Assembly (NCBI GenBank): GCA_043801235.1
Contig: JAZDMF010000325.1
Location: 1 to 17,302, forward strand
Direction of reading: 5' to 3'
Source of the DNA: DAOQAK01 sp043801235
GTDB lineage: Bacteria > Bacteroidota > Bacteroidia > Bacteroidales > CG2-30-32-10
DNA: 17,302 bases
Below are positions 6,512 through 14,434 of the stretch, one piece after another (position 1 is the stretch's first letter; each line of letters opens with the position of its first letter). The translations under genes were made by a program, and so were the position numbers. The notes below the pieces were generated by a model that was not told the origin of the DNA, did not search any database, and was given only the letters and a program-made list of their open reading frames with translations.

Positions 6512-7201
6512 TCATTCCGAATCATCCCTGTCAACCTGGAAGCGGAAGCCAAGGCGTTTTCCTGTACGCAGATTCATAGTATTCTCGAGACGTTCTGATA
6601 CACTCACGACTTTTACACTGTCGTAAACGGGTGTGAGAAGGTCGAAATCCACACAGTAATTTATTGCTGTATCAAGTATTTTTTTCATTGCAGAAGTGTT
6701 GAGGCGGGCTTTTGAAAAGTTATTATACATAAGTCCTATCTGTCTTTTTCCTTCAACAAAATAATGGTATTCCCTGTTTATAAAGATACGCGCAATCAGG
6801 TAGCCCAAATCATTTACCCGGTTATATTTGTATGAATCAGACAGGAAGTTGTGCATATTGATTATGCCACAGTAAGAGCGGGTGATGTCATGTTTGATAT
6901 AACCCAGGTTCATAATATCATGCTCGCGGGGGAATTCAAAAACATTGGTGTGCATTGAAATAATAAGCATGTCGCCACCAAACCTCAGCTCGGCTTCAAA
7001 TTCGCCACGGTCGGAAAAACTGAACTGTATTCGTTTATCAATTTTGATAACTTTTTTCTTGAGGTTTTCAATCATTTCTTTTGCCAGGGTTTTCATTTCC
7101 TGGAAGGATTCGTAAGTGTTATTGTAAATGTCAAGCTTCATTCCGCCTTTTTCAATAATTTTCTCGGGAAGAGGCAGTTTTTTCAGTTCTTCATTAGTCA
7201 T
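6512..7201 (-). CDS. Protein of unknown function, 229 residues
   Basis: I do not recognise this protein beyond a likely conserved Bacteroidetes hypothetical. It has no signal peptide or membrane segment and looks soluble and cytoplasmic. The N-terminus is Lys/Glu-rich and probably helical (to about residue 57). The middle is strand-like and contains FEFPREHDIMNLGYIKHD (around 88-105), GIINMHNFL and DLGYLIARIFINREYHYFVEG. The C-terminal part contains LNTSAMKKILDTAINYCVDF, VSVSERLENTMNLRTGKRLGF and an acidic end DRDDSE. The composition matches its neighbours, so it does not look recently acquired. It stands alone, with a tRNA downstream and its own possible promoter. The consistent codon use and length make it a real gene. 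Confidence 0.85.
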   Translation of the reverse strand: MTNEELKKLPLPEKIIEKGGMKLDIYNNTYESFQEMKTLAKEMIENLKKKVIKIDKRIQFSFSDRGEFEAELRFGGDMLIISMHTNVFEFPREHDIMNLGYIKHDITRSYCGIINMHNFLSDSYKYNRVNDLGYLIARIFINREYHYFVEGKRQIGLMYNNFSKARLNTSAMKKILDTAINYCVDFDLLTPVYDSVKVVSVSERLENTMNLRTGKRLGFRFQVDRDDSE

Positions 7202-7227
7202 GATGAATTTTCTTAATTAGGAGAAAA

Positions 7228-7258
7228 CAAACTTACAATTTTTTTTTGAATAAATAAA
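7228..7258 (-). promoter_or_regulatory. Likely promoter of the 229-residue unknown gene
   Basis: The minus strand has TTTA (7258-7255), 19 bases, then TAAGTTTG (7235-7228), an exact -7 box with three of four bases in the -33 box. The predicted start leaves a leader of about 20 bases before the ATG at 7201. Confidence 0.5.
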
Positions 7259-7337
7259 AATGTTGGATGTATAGAAAATTAAGGTGATCGGTAACAAATG
7301 TGCAGTTAATAGTAAAAACAATTGAAACGGTGAATGG

Positions 7338-7369
7338 GCGACAAGGCGATAATGCGAAGTTGCGAAAAA
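7338..7369. repeat. Imperfect 8-bp tandem repeat, GCGA-based
   Basis: GCGA recurs exactly every 8 bases at 7338, 7346, 7354 and 7362 (GCGACAAG, GCGATAAT, GCGAAGTT, GCGAAAAA), and GC appears again at 7370. It lies in the non-coding gap between the FAD gene and the unknown gene. Confidence 0.6.
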
Positions 7370-7410
7370 GCAAAGACCAACCAGTAACCATTCAGATGCT
7401 TTTTATCTTA

Positions 7411-8964
7411 TCACAGAATTTTTCTTGCAACCGCTTCTGCTGCGTTTTCCCCGTCGATGGCGGATGATACGATTCCGCCGGCATAACCTGAGCCTTCACC
7501 GCAGGGGAAAAAATTCCCGATCTGAAGATGTTCGAGTGTTGCTGCATCACGTGGAATTCTTACAGGTGATGATGTGCGCGATTCGACAGCAAATACTGCA
7601 GCTTCGCTGGTATAGAATCCCTTCATTTTTTTATCGAATTCTTTAAATGCTTCTTTCACTGATGTAACGATAAATGGCGGGAAGATTTCATGCAGAGGCG
7701 ATAATTGTGTGCCCTGCCTAAGTGATGATGTACCTATTCCGGAAGAAAGTTTGTTTTCAAAAAAATCGGTCATGCGCTGTGCAGGAGCGAAATGATTGCT
7801 GCCGCCTGCAACAAAAGCATATTTTTCGAGCATTTTCTGGAAACGGATTCCTGATAAAGGTCCTTCGAACCCGAACGATTTATAATCGGTTTCATTTACT
7901 GTAGCAACAATACCAGAATTGGCAAAGGGCAGATTTCTCCGGCTATTCGACATACCGTTCAGCACCAGTTCATCCTGCGAAGTAGATGCATCGACAATGG
8001 TTCCACCGGGGCACATGCAAAATGAAAAAACACCTCTTCCTCCGAATTGACCGGCAAGACTGTAGGTAGCCGCAGGCAGATAACGACCCCTGTTTTTCCT
8101 ATGGTATTGAATTTCGTCAATAAGTTGCTGAGGATGTTCGATACGAAAGCCTGCAGCAAAGGGGCTGGGTTCAATCAAAATATTTTTCTTTTCCAATAAG
8201 AAAAAAATATCTCTTGCCGAATGGCCTGTTGCCAGGATAAAGGCGCTTCCGCCGAATTCATTTCCCTGTGCAGTTGTGACACTTTCAAAGGTGTCATTCT
8301 TTATTTTTATATCGTTAATGCGGTTTTCAAAATGAAATTCACCCCCGAATTCTTCAATGGTTTGCCTGATTGCGGCAATGATTGCGGGCAGTTTATCGGT
8401 TCCTATATGAGGATGTGAATCGGCAAGAATATCCGGTTCTGCTCCATGCATGTATAATAATTGCAGTATCCGGTTTACATCACCACGCTTTGTTGAACGT
8501 GTATAAAGTTTGCCATCGGAAAATGTTCCTGCCCCGCCTTCACCGAAGCAATAATTTGAATCCGGATTAATAATTCCTTCACGCAGGATATGTGCAATAT
8601 CATGCTTCCGTTCATTTACTTTTTTTCCGCGTTCAATAATGATTGGTTTTAAACCGAGCTCTATACATTTTAATGCTGCAAACATTCCGGCAGGGCCTGC
8701 GCCCGCAATGATTACATCCGGGCTTTTGGTGACATTTTTAAAAGGGAAATCAAAATGATGCTGTTCTGGAATTTCATCAATAAAAACTTCAAAACGGCAG
8801 CGGAAAAATATTTTCGATTTGCGGGCATCAAGCGAACGTTTCAGTAAGTTTATTCCTGTAATTTCGGAAGGATCGACATTCAGTGAACGGGCAATGATAT
8901 TTTTATGATATAGCGGATTTGAAAGTTGTTCAGGCACAATAGCCAGTTCAATTTGCTTTCTCAT
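7411..8964 (-). CDS. FAD-dependent oxidoreductase, COG2509 type
   Basis: The 517-residue protein belongs to an uncharacterised family of FAD-dependent dehydrogenases (COG2509). Residues 1-80 form a small N-terminal domain with a basic strand-rich stretch (RKSKIFFRCRFEVFIDE). The dinucleotide-binding motif is IIAGAGPAGMFAALKC at 85-100, ending in the Glu of IIIERG. GEGGAGTFSDGKL at 141-153 is the family hallmark, ATGHSARD at 245-252 is the second FAD motif, and CGEGSGYAGGIVSSAIDG at 488-505 closes the FAD site. The substrate is unknown. It is cytoplasmic, with no signal peptide. The start lies 5 bp after the porT stop, so the two are cotranscribed, though a functional tie to type IX secretion is not known to me. 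Confidence 0.88.
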   Translation of the reverse strand: MRKQIELAIVPEQLSNPLYHKNIIARSLNVDPSEITGINLLKRSLDARKSKIFFRCRFEVFIDEIPEQHHFDFPFKNVTKSPDVIIAGAGPAGMFAALKCIELGLKPIIIERGKKVNERKHDIAHILREGIINPDSNYCFGEGGAGTFSDGKLYTRSTKRGDVNRILQLLYMHGAEPDILADSHPHIGTDKLPAIIAAIRQTIEEFGGEFHFENRINDIKIKNDTFESVTTAQGNEFGGSAFILATGHSARDIFFLLEKKNILIEPSPFAAGFRIEHPQQLIDEIQYHRKNRGRYLPAATYSLAGQFGGRGVFSFCMCPGGTIVDASTSQDELVLNGMSNSRRNLPFANSGIVATVNETDYKSFGFEGPLSGIRFQKMLEKYAFVAGGSNHFAPAQRMTDFFENKLSSGIGTSSLRQGTQLSPLHEIFPPFIVTSVKEAFKEFDKKMKGFYTSEAAVFAVESRTSSPVRIPRDAATLEHLQIGNFFPCGEGSGYAGGIVSSAIDGENAAEAVARKIL

Positions 8965-8969
8965 CCGGC

Positions 8970-9689
8970 TTATTCAAAAAGAAGTGAAATCTGGAAAAGT
9001 TTTGAGTTCAGCCTGTCGATGGAAGTGGTATAAACAGTGTTGTCGCGTTTCAGGAGATCGCGCATACCATAGATCATTTTTATTTCTGCTGCAAATTTAA
9101 AGTAGGGAAGGTAAAAATCAAAGCCAACTCCAAACTGGTAACATATATCATTCTGTTTTAATTTCACCAGGTCATTTTCCCTGTCCTTCTTCTTGGCCTG
9201 TGACGCCAGGTCAATGCTGTACTGCATTCCGCCAATGACATAAGCCCGTATATTATTCAGCCGTTTCGATTTGTATTTGAAAAGCAGAGGGAAGTCAATA
9301 AAAGTTGATTCGATTTTCTTTGGTGTTTCAACAACATTGCCATTGTATTTAAGGGTGTAAATAAGGTTTCTTTGTCCGAATGAAAGTGTTGGAATGAACC
9401 GCAAGTCGCAAAAATTTCCTATTCCCAGGTTTGAAACAATTCCGATGTTAAAGCCCCACTGTGGCTGTGTTTGAATTACAAAAAGCGAATCGTTCACATA
9501 ATTTTCTACCGGACGGATGGCGAAATCCATTTTGTTTAAACAGAGCGCAAAACCAAAATGATAAGGCTTGAGATCATATTTCGGCAGGTTTTCGATGCGG
9601 GGATGTTTTTGTGCAGAAAGCGTTTGTGGAATTATTAAAATAATTCCAAGTATCAGGCTGTAATATTTTATACGGGTTGCCAAAAACAT
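8970..9689 (-). CDS. porT: PorT-family outer-membrane protein of the type IX secretion system
   Basis: PorT (SprT) is a beta-barrel-like outer-membrane protein needed for type IX secretion in Porphyromonas and for gliding in Flavobacterium. The 239-residue product starts with a signal peptide (Lys/Arg n-region, hydrophobic core 10-20, likely cut after SA at 25-26). Then comes NLPKYDLKPYHFGFALCLN (34-52), the stretch I recognise as the PorT signature, followed by alternating strands consistent with a porin-like barrel, and a terminal aromatic Phe (LFE). Its neighbour on one side is menG (270 bp upstream), a pairing I recall from other Bacteroidetes. On the other it is 5 bp from the FAD gene. 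The start at 9689 suits the promoter seen 24 bp upstream. Confidence 0.8.
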   Translation of the reverse strand: MFLATRIKYYSLILGIILIIPQTLSAQKHPRIENLPKYDLKPYHFGFALCLNKMDFAIRPVENYVNDSLFVIQTQPQWGFNIGIVSNLGIGNFCDLRFIPTLSFGQRNLIYTLKYNGNVVETPKKIESTFIDFPLLFKYKSKRLNNIRAYVIGGMQYSIDLASQAKKKDRENDLVKLKQNDICYQFGVGFDFYLPYFKFAAEIKMIYGMRDLLKRDNTVYTTSIDRLNSKLFQISLLFE

Positions 9690-9712
9690 TGTTTTTATAC
9701 TGTAAACGGATA

Positions 9713-9745
9713 CAAATTTAAAATTACTGAAATAATATTGTCAAA
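9713..9745 (-). promoter_or_regulatory. Likely promoter of porT
   Basis: The minus strand carries TTTG (9745-9742), 21 bases, then TAAATTTG (9720-9713), exact in both boxes with slightly long spacing. The expected start leaves a leader of about 17 bases before the porT ATG. The operon would be porT and the FAD gene. Confidence 0.65.
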
Positions 9746-9803
9746 TTGTCTTATTGCTATATTGCTGTGACGATCCGTTAACGAAATGGATGAAGATTAA
9801 AAT

Positions 9804-9833
9804 AACAATTTAACAATGAAACAATTTAACCAT
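9804..9833. repeat. Short direct repeat in the porT-menG gap
   Basis: AACAATTTAACAAT (9804-9817) is repeated as AACAATTTAACCAT (9820-9833), one mismatch, period 16. The remainder of the 270-bp gap shows no ORF. Confidence 0.5.
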
Positions 9834-9959
9834 TCAAAATATTACTGAAAGTAACGGATGTTCTATACTTATATTGTTTTTCGGAATGCAAATTTACCAT
9901 TGATTATTTATGTTTAAACGAAAATTCAAGTTAAAATGTTATAAAGAAGACGCAAAGTT

Positions 9960-10673
9960 TTATTTTTCTGCAAGGTATATTGAGCAAATACCTCCGCTCA
10001 GTATGTATATTCTAACTTTTCCGAAACCTGAATTTGTTATGATTTCAGCAAATTCGTCGCCTTGAGGAAATTTCATTACGGTTTCAGGCAGGTAAGCATA
10101 AGCGTTAGGATTTTTAGAGACGATTTTTCCAACCCAGGGGAGAATGCGGCGGAAATAAAAAAAATATACTTGTTTCATGGGAAATACATAGGGTTTGGAA
10201 AATTCAAGAATTACAGCAACTCCTTTCCTATTTAAAACCCTGTGCATTTCTATAATTCCCTTCTTCAGATTTTTGAAATTACGAACGCCAAAAGCCACAG
10301 TAACTGCATCAAAGCTAAGGTCGGGAAAAGGAAGGTTTTCAGAACTGCCCGAAGTTAAAAATATCTTATCCTGAACTTTTTTCTGCTGTATTTTTTTTTC
10401 GGCAATCTTCAGCATTTCCCCTGAAATATCGATACCGGTTATTTTTTGCGGATTCAGCTTAAGTGCGGCAATAGCAAAATCGCCCGTGCCTGTTGCGACA
10501 TCAAGAATAGTCTGAGGATTGTATTTTTTTAACAAGTTGATCGCTTTTCGTCTCCACCGCTTGTCAGTTCCACCGGAAAGGAAATGATTCAGGAAATCAT
10601 AATGAGGAGCAATGTCGTTAAACATCTGTTCAACATTTGTGGTTTGCGGATTATAAGTAGCGGAAGGTCTCAT
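9960..10673 (-). CDS. menG: Demethylmenaquinone methyltransferase
   Basis: This SAM-dependent enzyme performs the last step of menaquinone synthesis, methylating demethylmenaquinone; it is the UbiE/MenG family, and menaquinone is the usual quinone in Bacteroidetes. The 237-residue length is normal. VEQMFNDIAPHYDFLNHFLS at 14-33 is the family start, ILDVATGTGD at 56-65 and GIDIS at 80-84 bind SAM, VAFGVRNF at 126-133, LEFSKP at 156-161 and AYAYLPETVMKFPQGDEF at 191-208 are family signatures, and GGICSIYLA at 227-235 ends the domain. The gene lies 8 bp after the trkH stop, last of a three-gene operon. Nothing is missing. It acts at the inner face of the inner membrane. Confidence 0.95.
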   Translation of the reverse strand: MRPSATYNPQTTNVEQMFNDIAPHYDFLNHFLSGGTDKRWRRKAINLLKKYNPQTILDVATGTGDFAIAALKLNPQKITGIDISGEMLKIAEKKIQQKKVQDKIFLTSGSSENLPFPDLSFDAVTVAFGVRNFKNLKKGIIEMHRVLNRKGVAVILEFSKPYVFPMKQVYFFYFRRILPWVGKIVSKNPNAYAYLPETVMKFPQGDEFAEIITNSGFGKVRIYILSGGICSIYLAEK

Positions 10674-10681
10674 TAAAATGT

Positions 10682-12451
10682 TTATCCTACTAGTATATTA
10701 GCTGTTGAGTATTTATACTGTCCCCTTGCTTTGCGGGTTGACATGGCAAAAGCAAGAGTTAACGGACCTGTACGCCCGATGAACATAGTGAGGATGATAA
10801 TTATTTTTCCTGCATTGCTTAAATCAGGAGTGATTCCGGTTGATAAACCTACAGTTCCGAATGCCGATAAATCCTCAAAAAGAATCTGGATGGGCATAAA
10901 ATCAGGTTCTGTGATCATCAGTAATAAGGAGCCAATAAAACACACGGTTACTGAAAAAAACAGCACCGCCAGCGCTTTCTTGAACAAGTCGGCAGTAATG
11001 GTATGTTTGAATATTTCCACATTTTTTTTACCCCTTATTGTTGACCAGACTGTGGATGAAACAATTGCGAAAGTAGATGTTTTAATACCTCCGCCTGTTG
11101 ATCCTGATGAAGCTCCGATAAACATAAGGAACAACATGAAAAAAAGTATGGGCATGCCGAGCCTCGCATAATCAACAGTATTGAAGCCGGCGGTGCGCGG
11201 AGTAACTGACTGGAACAAGGATAAGACAAAACATTCAAAAGCATTTTTACCGGCCAGGGTATTATTTTTCTCGAGAAGGTAAAAAACAACAGTGCCTAAA
11301 ATAATTAATCCGATGGAAGTGTACAAAGCTATTTTTGTTCCTACCGAAATTTGTTTCCAGGGATGCCTTATCCTGTCGCGCAGGTTTTTAATGCTGAACA
11401 TATCGGTAAGCGAAGTAAAACCGATACCTCCGAGGAAAATTAGTGAAACTATAACCAGGTGTATGAAGTACGAATTTCGCACAAGAGGATTGTACAGGTT
11501 GTCGGTGAATAGCGAGAATCCTGCATTATTAAAAGCCGAAATGGAATGAAAAATGGAATAGTAAACCTGCTGCATCCATGAATTGAAATGTATTTCGGGG
11601 CTCCATAAGAAGAATATCAACAGGGTTCCGGCCAATTCAATACCTGCGCTGAAGAATACGATTCTCCTTAATAATCCTTTAGAATCAAAAAGGTTTTCGG
11701 CTCCAAGGAATGCGCTGATGATCGACTGTTGTTTTATTCCCTGCGACTTTCGGGCGAAGGTGGCAAAAAAAGTAGCGAACGATAATATGCTGATACCACC
11801 CATTTGTATAAGAAGCATGATTACAATCTGCCCTTTAAGAGTATAAAATGTTGCAGTATCGTTAACAATCAGTCCTGTGACACAACTGGCACTTGTAGAT
11901 GTGAAGAGTGCATCAATGAAAGGCATGCTTTTGCCGGAAGAAGTCATTTCGGGTAACATCAGCAGGCCGGCACCACCCAAAATCAGAATAATGAACGAAA
12001 GAATAAACATATTGGCCGGACCAATATGAAGTGATGACAAACTTGAGCTGGCTTTTCCTGTTTCAATAAGAATAAGAATTAATAAAAGAAACTGGATATA
12101 CAAATGAGGCACATGAATTGCCGGGTAATATTTAAAGAGTATTCCCTGCAGCATAAGCAAAATCAGGAACACAGCCTCAAACAAGCTTGACTTAAAAAAT
12201 TTAAAAGGTTCAAAATTGTAAAAAAAATTGATGAAATAACTGAAAAAGAAAAAAATAAATAAACTTTTGGTAATTATTAATAACAGAATTTTTGTTTCGG
12301 GAAGTACAGGAAATCCGTAGTAAACAATTAAAATAAAAACAGCAGCGATAAGCCCGAGCCCTCTCAGCACCCTGAGGTTTCGTAAAACCTTTTTCTTGCT
12401 GTTGTAGATAGCAATGTTGCATCTTTCGCGTAAGTCGGACCAGGAAAGCAT
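10682..12451 (-). CDS. trkH: TrkH-type potassium uptake channel with N-terminal extension
   Basis: This is the membrane subunit of a Trk/Ktr K+ uptake system in the inner membrane. The 589-residue protein carries all four selectivity-filter loops: CVTGL (190-194), NNAGF (308-312), TAGFNT (420-425) and GTVGLS (532-537). The gating loop GASSGSTGGGIKTST is at 446-460 and the closing GRTGPLT at 559-565. The canonical core starts near residue 141, so about 140 residues with four predicted helices (32-48, 54-79, 91-107, 115-130) come first. Such long TrkH forms occur in Bacteroidetes as far as I recall. The TrkA/KtrA nucleotide-binding gating partner is not in the window. The gene starts 3 bp after the heptose kinase stop and ends 8 bp before menG. 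Confidence 0.93.
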   Translation of the reverse strand: MLSWSDLRERCNIAIYNSKKKVLRNLRVLRGLGLIAAVFILIVYYGFPVLPETKILLLIITKSLFIFFFFSYFINFFYNFEPFKFFKSSLFEAVFLILLMLQGILFKYYPAIHVPHLYIQFLLLILILIETGKASSSLSSLHIGPANMFILSFIILILGGAGLLMLPEMTSSGKSMPFIDALFTSTSASCVTGLIVNDTATFYTLKGQIVIMLLIQMGGISILSFATFFATFARKSQGIKQQSIISAFLGAENLFDSKGLLRRIVFFSAGIELAGTLLIFFLWSPEIHFNSWMQQVYYSIFHSISAFNNAGFSLFTDNLYNPLVRNSYFIHLVIVSLIFLGGIGFTSLTDMFSIKNLRDRIRHPWKQISVGTKIALYTSIGLIILGTVVFYLLEKNNTLAGKNAFECFVLSLFQSVTPRTAGFNTVDYARLGMPILFFMLFLMFIGASSGSTGGGIKTSTFAIVSSTVWSTIRGKKNVEIFKHTITADLFKKALAVLFFSVTVCFIGSLLLMITEPDFMPIQILFEDLSAFGTVGLSTGITPDLSNAGKIIIILTMFIGRTGPLTLAFAMSTRKARGQYKYSTANILVG

Positions 12452-12454
12452 ATG

Positions 12455-13474
12455 TTATTTTAGCAACTTTATGGCTTCATTCAGAAGCTTTTCTTTATTA
12501 ACGGGTACCACACCCACGTCTTCGCAAACAAGGCCGCCGGCAAGGTTAGAAAGAGAAGCTGTAATTTCAGGTTCAATGTTCAATGCAAGGCAAAGAGCGG
12601 CAACTGAAATTACTGTATCACCTGCACCGGAAACATCGGCAATATTTCTTATATGAGAAGGAATCATTTTTTTCAGAAATTTATCCTTGTCGTTTATTGA
12701 ACTTACATACATTCCTGCTTCCGATAATGTAACCATCACCATGTCAATATTATTATTTAACTGCAGAAGGTCCACTGCGTTTTCAATATCTGCCGGTGAA
12801 TCAAAAGAGTCGATCTTCAGGCCTTCTTTCAACTCTTTCAGATTGGGTTTAAAAAGAGAAAGGTTTTTATATTCATTAAAATTTCTTTGTTTGGGATCGG
12901 CAATTACAGGAATTGAAATGCTTCGGGCAACAGTAGTGATTTCATGAATTAATTTGGGTGTAATAACACCTTTATCGTAATCTTCAAAAATGACAGCATG
13001 AATCTTTTCATTTTTTAAAATGCTGCAGATAGTATCAATAAGTTTTTTCTCGTCATATTTTGAAATGAAATTGTCAGTTTCTTCATCCACCCGCAGCATT
13101 TGTGTGTTATTGCCGATGACCCTGAATTTCGTGGTAGTTATTCTATTTTTATCATCAGTGGTTATAATTCCTTTATCTGACAAGTGAAGCGACTGTATTA
13201 ATTCACGGAAAAGAATTCCTTTGGCATCGTCACCCACAACACTGCAAAGAATGGGAACAGCGCCAAGCGCTGTAAGGTTGAGGGCAACGTTTGCCGCGCC
13301 ACCCGGCCTGTTTTCCCTTTTGTTTACCGCAACAATAGGTACAGGCGCTTCGGGCGAAATTCTCTCAACTTTTCCCCACAGGTACGAATCAATCATTACA
13401 TCACCGATAACCATGATGCGTAATGAGGAAAAATTATTGAATATTTCTGTTATCTGATTTGTGTTGATATTCAT
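12455..13474 (-). CDS. rfaE1: D-glycero-beta-D-manno-heptose-7-phosphate kinase (stand-alone RfaE1/HldA-type)
   Basis: This PfkB-fold kinase phosphorylates heptose-7-phosphate at C1 on the route to ADP-heptose, a precursor for LPS core or surface glycans. The 339 residues hold only the kinase domain: DVMIDSYLWGKVERISPEAP at 25-44 is the family signature, RPGGAANVALNL at 56-67 is the PfkB start motif, DPKQRN at 193-198 and KPN at 209-211 follow, and DVSGAGDTV at 280-288 is the PfkB active-site motif with Asp286 as catalytic base. The cytidylyltransferase half fused in HldE is absent, so adenylyltransferase RfaE2 must be encoded elsewhere. It is the first gene of the operon with trkH and menG. 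Its promoter is not clear. Confidence 0.9.
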   Translation of the reverse strand: MNINTNQITEIFNNFSSLRIMVIGDVMIDSYLWGKVERISPEAPVPIVAVNKRENRPGGAANVALNLTALGAVPILCSVVGDDAKGILFRELIQSLHLSDKGIITTDDKNRITTTKFRVIGNNTQMLRVDEETDNFISKYDEKKLIDTICSILKNEKIHAVIFEDYDKGVITPKLIHEITTVARSISIPVIADPKQRNFNEYKNLSLFKPNLKELKEGLKIDSFDSPADIENAVDLLQLNNNIDMVMVTLSEAGMYVSSINDKDKFLKKMIPSHIRNIADVSGAGDTVISVAALCLALNIEPEITASLSNLAGGLVCEDVGVVPVNKEKLLNEAIKLLK

Positions 13475-13534
13475 GTGCTAAAAATTTTGTATGTGCTTAA
13501 AATCAATGTGTTGGGAAACGTGATTTTTTTGTTA

Positions 13535-13555
13535 CCTGCCTGCCGGCAAGGCAGG
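13535..13555. repeat. Dispersed GC-rich palindrome, copy 2
   Basis: Identical over 21 bases to 6440-6460. It lies in the gap upstream of the heptose kinase gene. Confidence 0.8.
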
Positions 13556-13588
13556 CTCGCTCCCACAACCGCAACACTGGCTTGCTCG

Positions 13589-13678
13589 TGAATATCCATG
13601 CATAAGTTGATGTATAGAAGCCCTACGCATATTTTAATCATCACTGTTAGTACAAATTTTTGTTTGCATGGATATTTC
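13589..13678. repeat. Inverted repeat, 12-bp perfect arms, enclosing about 62 bp
   Basis: Arms AATATCCATGCA (13591-13602) and TGCATGGATATT (13665-13676) are perfect complements. With one extra T the match extends outward to TGA and TCA. It lies between the 214-residue membrane protein gene and the heptose kinase gene, in the region where a promoter of the kinase operon should be. No coding frame fits inside. Confidence 0.6.
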
Positions 13679-13690
13679 ATAGTGATTTTT

Positions 13691-14335
13691 TTATTCTTCA
13701 AAACCTAAAGTGCAGTAATCAATAAGCGAAAAATCGATGCTTTTGGTAAAAGGGAAATTAACTGTTTTCCTGTCGCCCATCAAACCTTTTACTTTTGCAG
13801 TACTTTTTCCGAGCAGTTTTTTTTCGTAATCGTAAGCATGTATCATCAGGTTGCCTGAAAATGCCTTGTCAACATTCAATACAACAGCTATTGCTTTACT
13901 TACTTCTTTTGAATGATGCCCGTTCTCAACATCTTCGAGTGAAAGGCCGCATGATTTAATATCACGGCTGGGGAAAATTTTAATATAAACTTTTTTGAAA
14001 TCTTCATCCTCGACCATTCCTGAAATGGGTTCGGCATACGTTGAATCCACGGGACGTTCGGAATATGTGGTTGAATCGGAAAACACATAATTGTTATGCT
14101 TTTTTTTTGCTATTGTGCTGTCGGCATTTACAACAGTATTATCTGTAATGACAGACAAACTTTTGTTGAAATTCATAATTCCTATGATGATTCCTGCTGC
14201 AAAAAATACAAGACCGGAAATCCACATTTTTGTTTTCCCCTTAAACATACCGGTGATAAAAAGTATAATGCCGGTAATGCCCGATAATATTGAAATAATA
14301 ATAAGCAAAAAAGACAAAAATGCAGAGGTTTCCAT
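13691..14335 (-). CDS. Two-helix membrane protein with a C-terminal domain, unknown function
   Basis: The 214-residue protein is not recognised. Two hydrophobic helices lie at about 6-30 and 37-55, separated by the basic turn FKGKTKMW, which by the positive-inside rule sits in the cytoplasm, placing both ends in the periplasm. A Ser/Thr/Asp-rich linker (56-113) leads to a strand-rich domain (114-214) with VYIKIFPSRDI, two cysteines (129, 208) and a closing LIDYCTLGFEE. The anchor resembles that of the next gene upstream (14435-14851): same spacing, same K-M-W/K-L-M-W turn. It may be a paralogous anchor joined to a different domain. A -7 promoter box lies just upstream. It is chromosomal-like in composition. 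Confidence 0.8.
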   Translation of the reverse strand: METSAFLSFLLIIISILSGITGIILFITGMFKGKTKMWISGLVFFAAGIIIGIMNFNKSLSVITDNTVVNADSTIAKKKHNNYVFSDSTTYSERPVDSTYAEPISGMVEDEDFKKVYIKIFPSRDIKSCGLSLEDVENGHHSKEVSKAIAVVLNVDKAFSGNLMIHAYDYEKKLLGKSTAKVKGLMGDRKTVNFPFTKSIDFSLIDYCTLGFEE

Positions 14336-14357
14336 AAATGCTTTTTTATTGGTTTGA

Positions 14358-14365
14358 CAAAAGTA
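14358..14365 (-). promoter_or_regulatory. Likely -7 promoter box of the 214-residue membrane protein
   Basis: The minus strand reads TACTTTTG, an exact TAnnTTTG match, 22 bp upstream of the ATG at 14335. The -33 region falls in the T-run of the upstream terminator and lacks a clear TTTG, so the box is only moderately supported. Confidence 0.45.
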
Positions 14366-14384
14366 TAAAATTCATTGAAATAAT

Positions 14385-14409
14385 AAAAAAAGCCTGAATT
14401 CTCAGGCCT
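14385..14409 (-). terminator. Rho-independent terminator after the Cys-rich gene
   Basis: On the minus strand GCCTGA (14407-14402) pairs with TCAGGC (14397-14392) around the loop GAAT, followed by a run of T (14391-14385). It lies 26-49 bp past the stop at 14435 and separates the two membrane-protein genes. Confidence 0.85.
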
Positions 14410-14434
14410 TGTATTATAGAATTATAAACAAATG

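Noticed and set aside
10731..11171. 146-residue plus-strand ORF opposite trkH
   Set aside because: It lies inside the conserved TrkH core on the other strand and has no recognisable domain.
13471..13701. 76-residue minus-strand ORF in the gap before the heptose kinase
   Set aside because: It overlaps both neighbours slightly, runs through the dispersed palindrome (giving LPCRQAG) and the inverted repeat, and has no family features.
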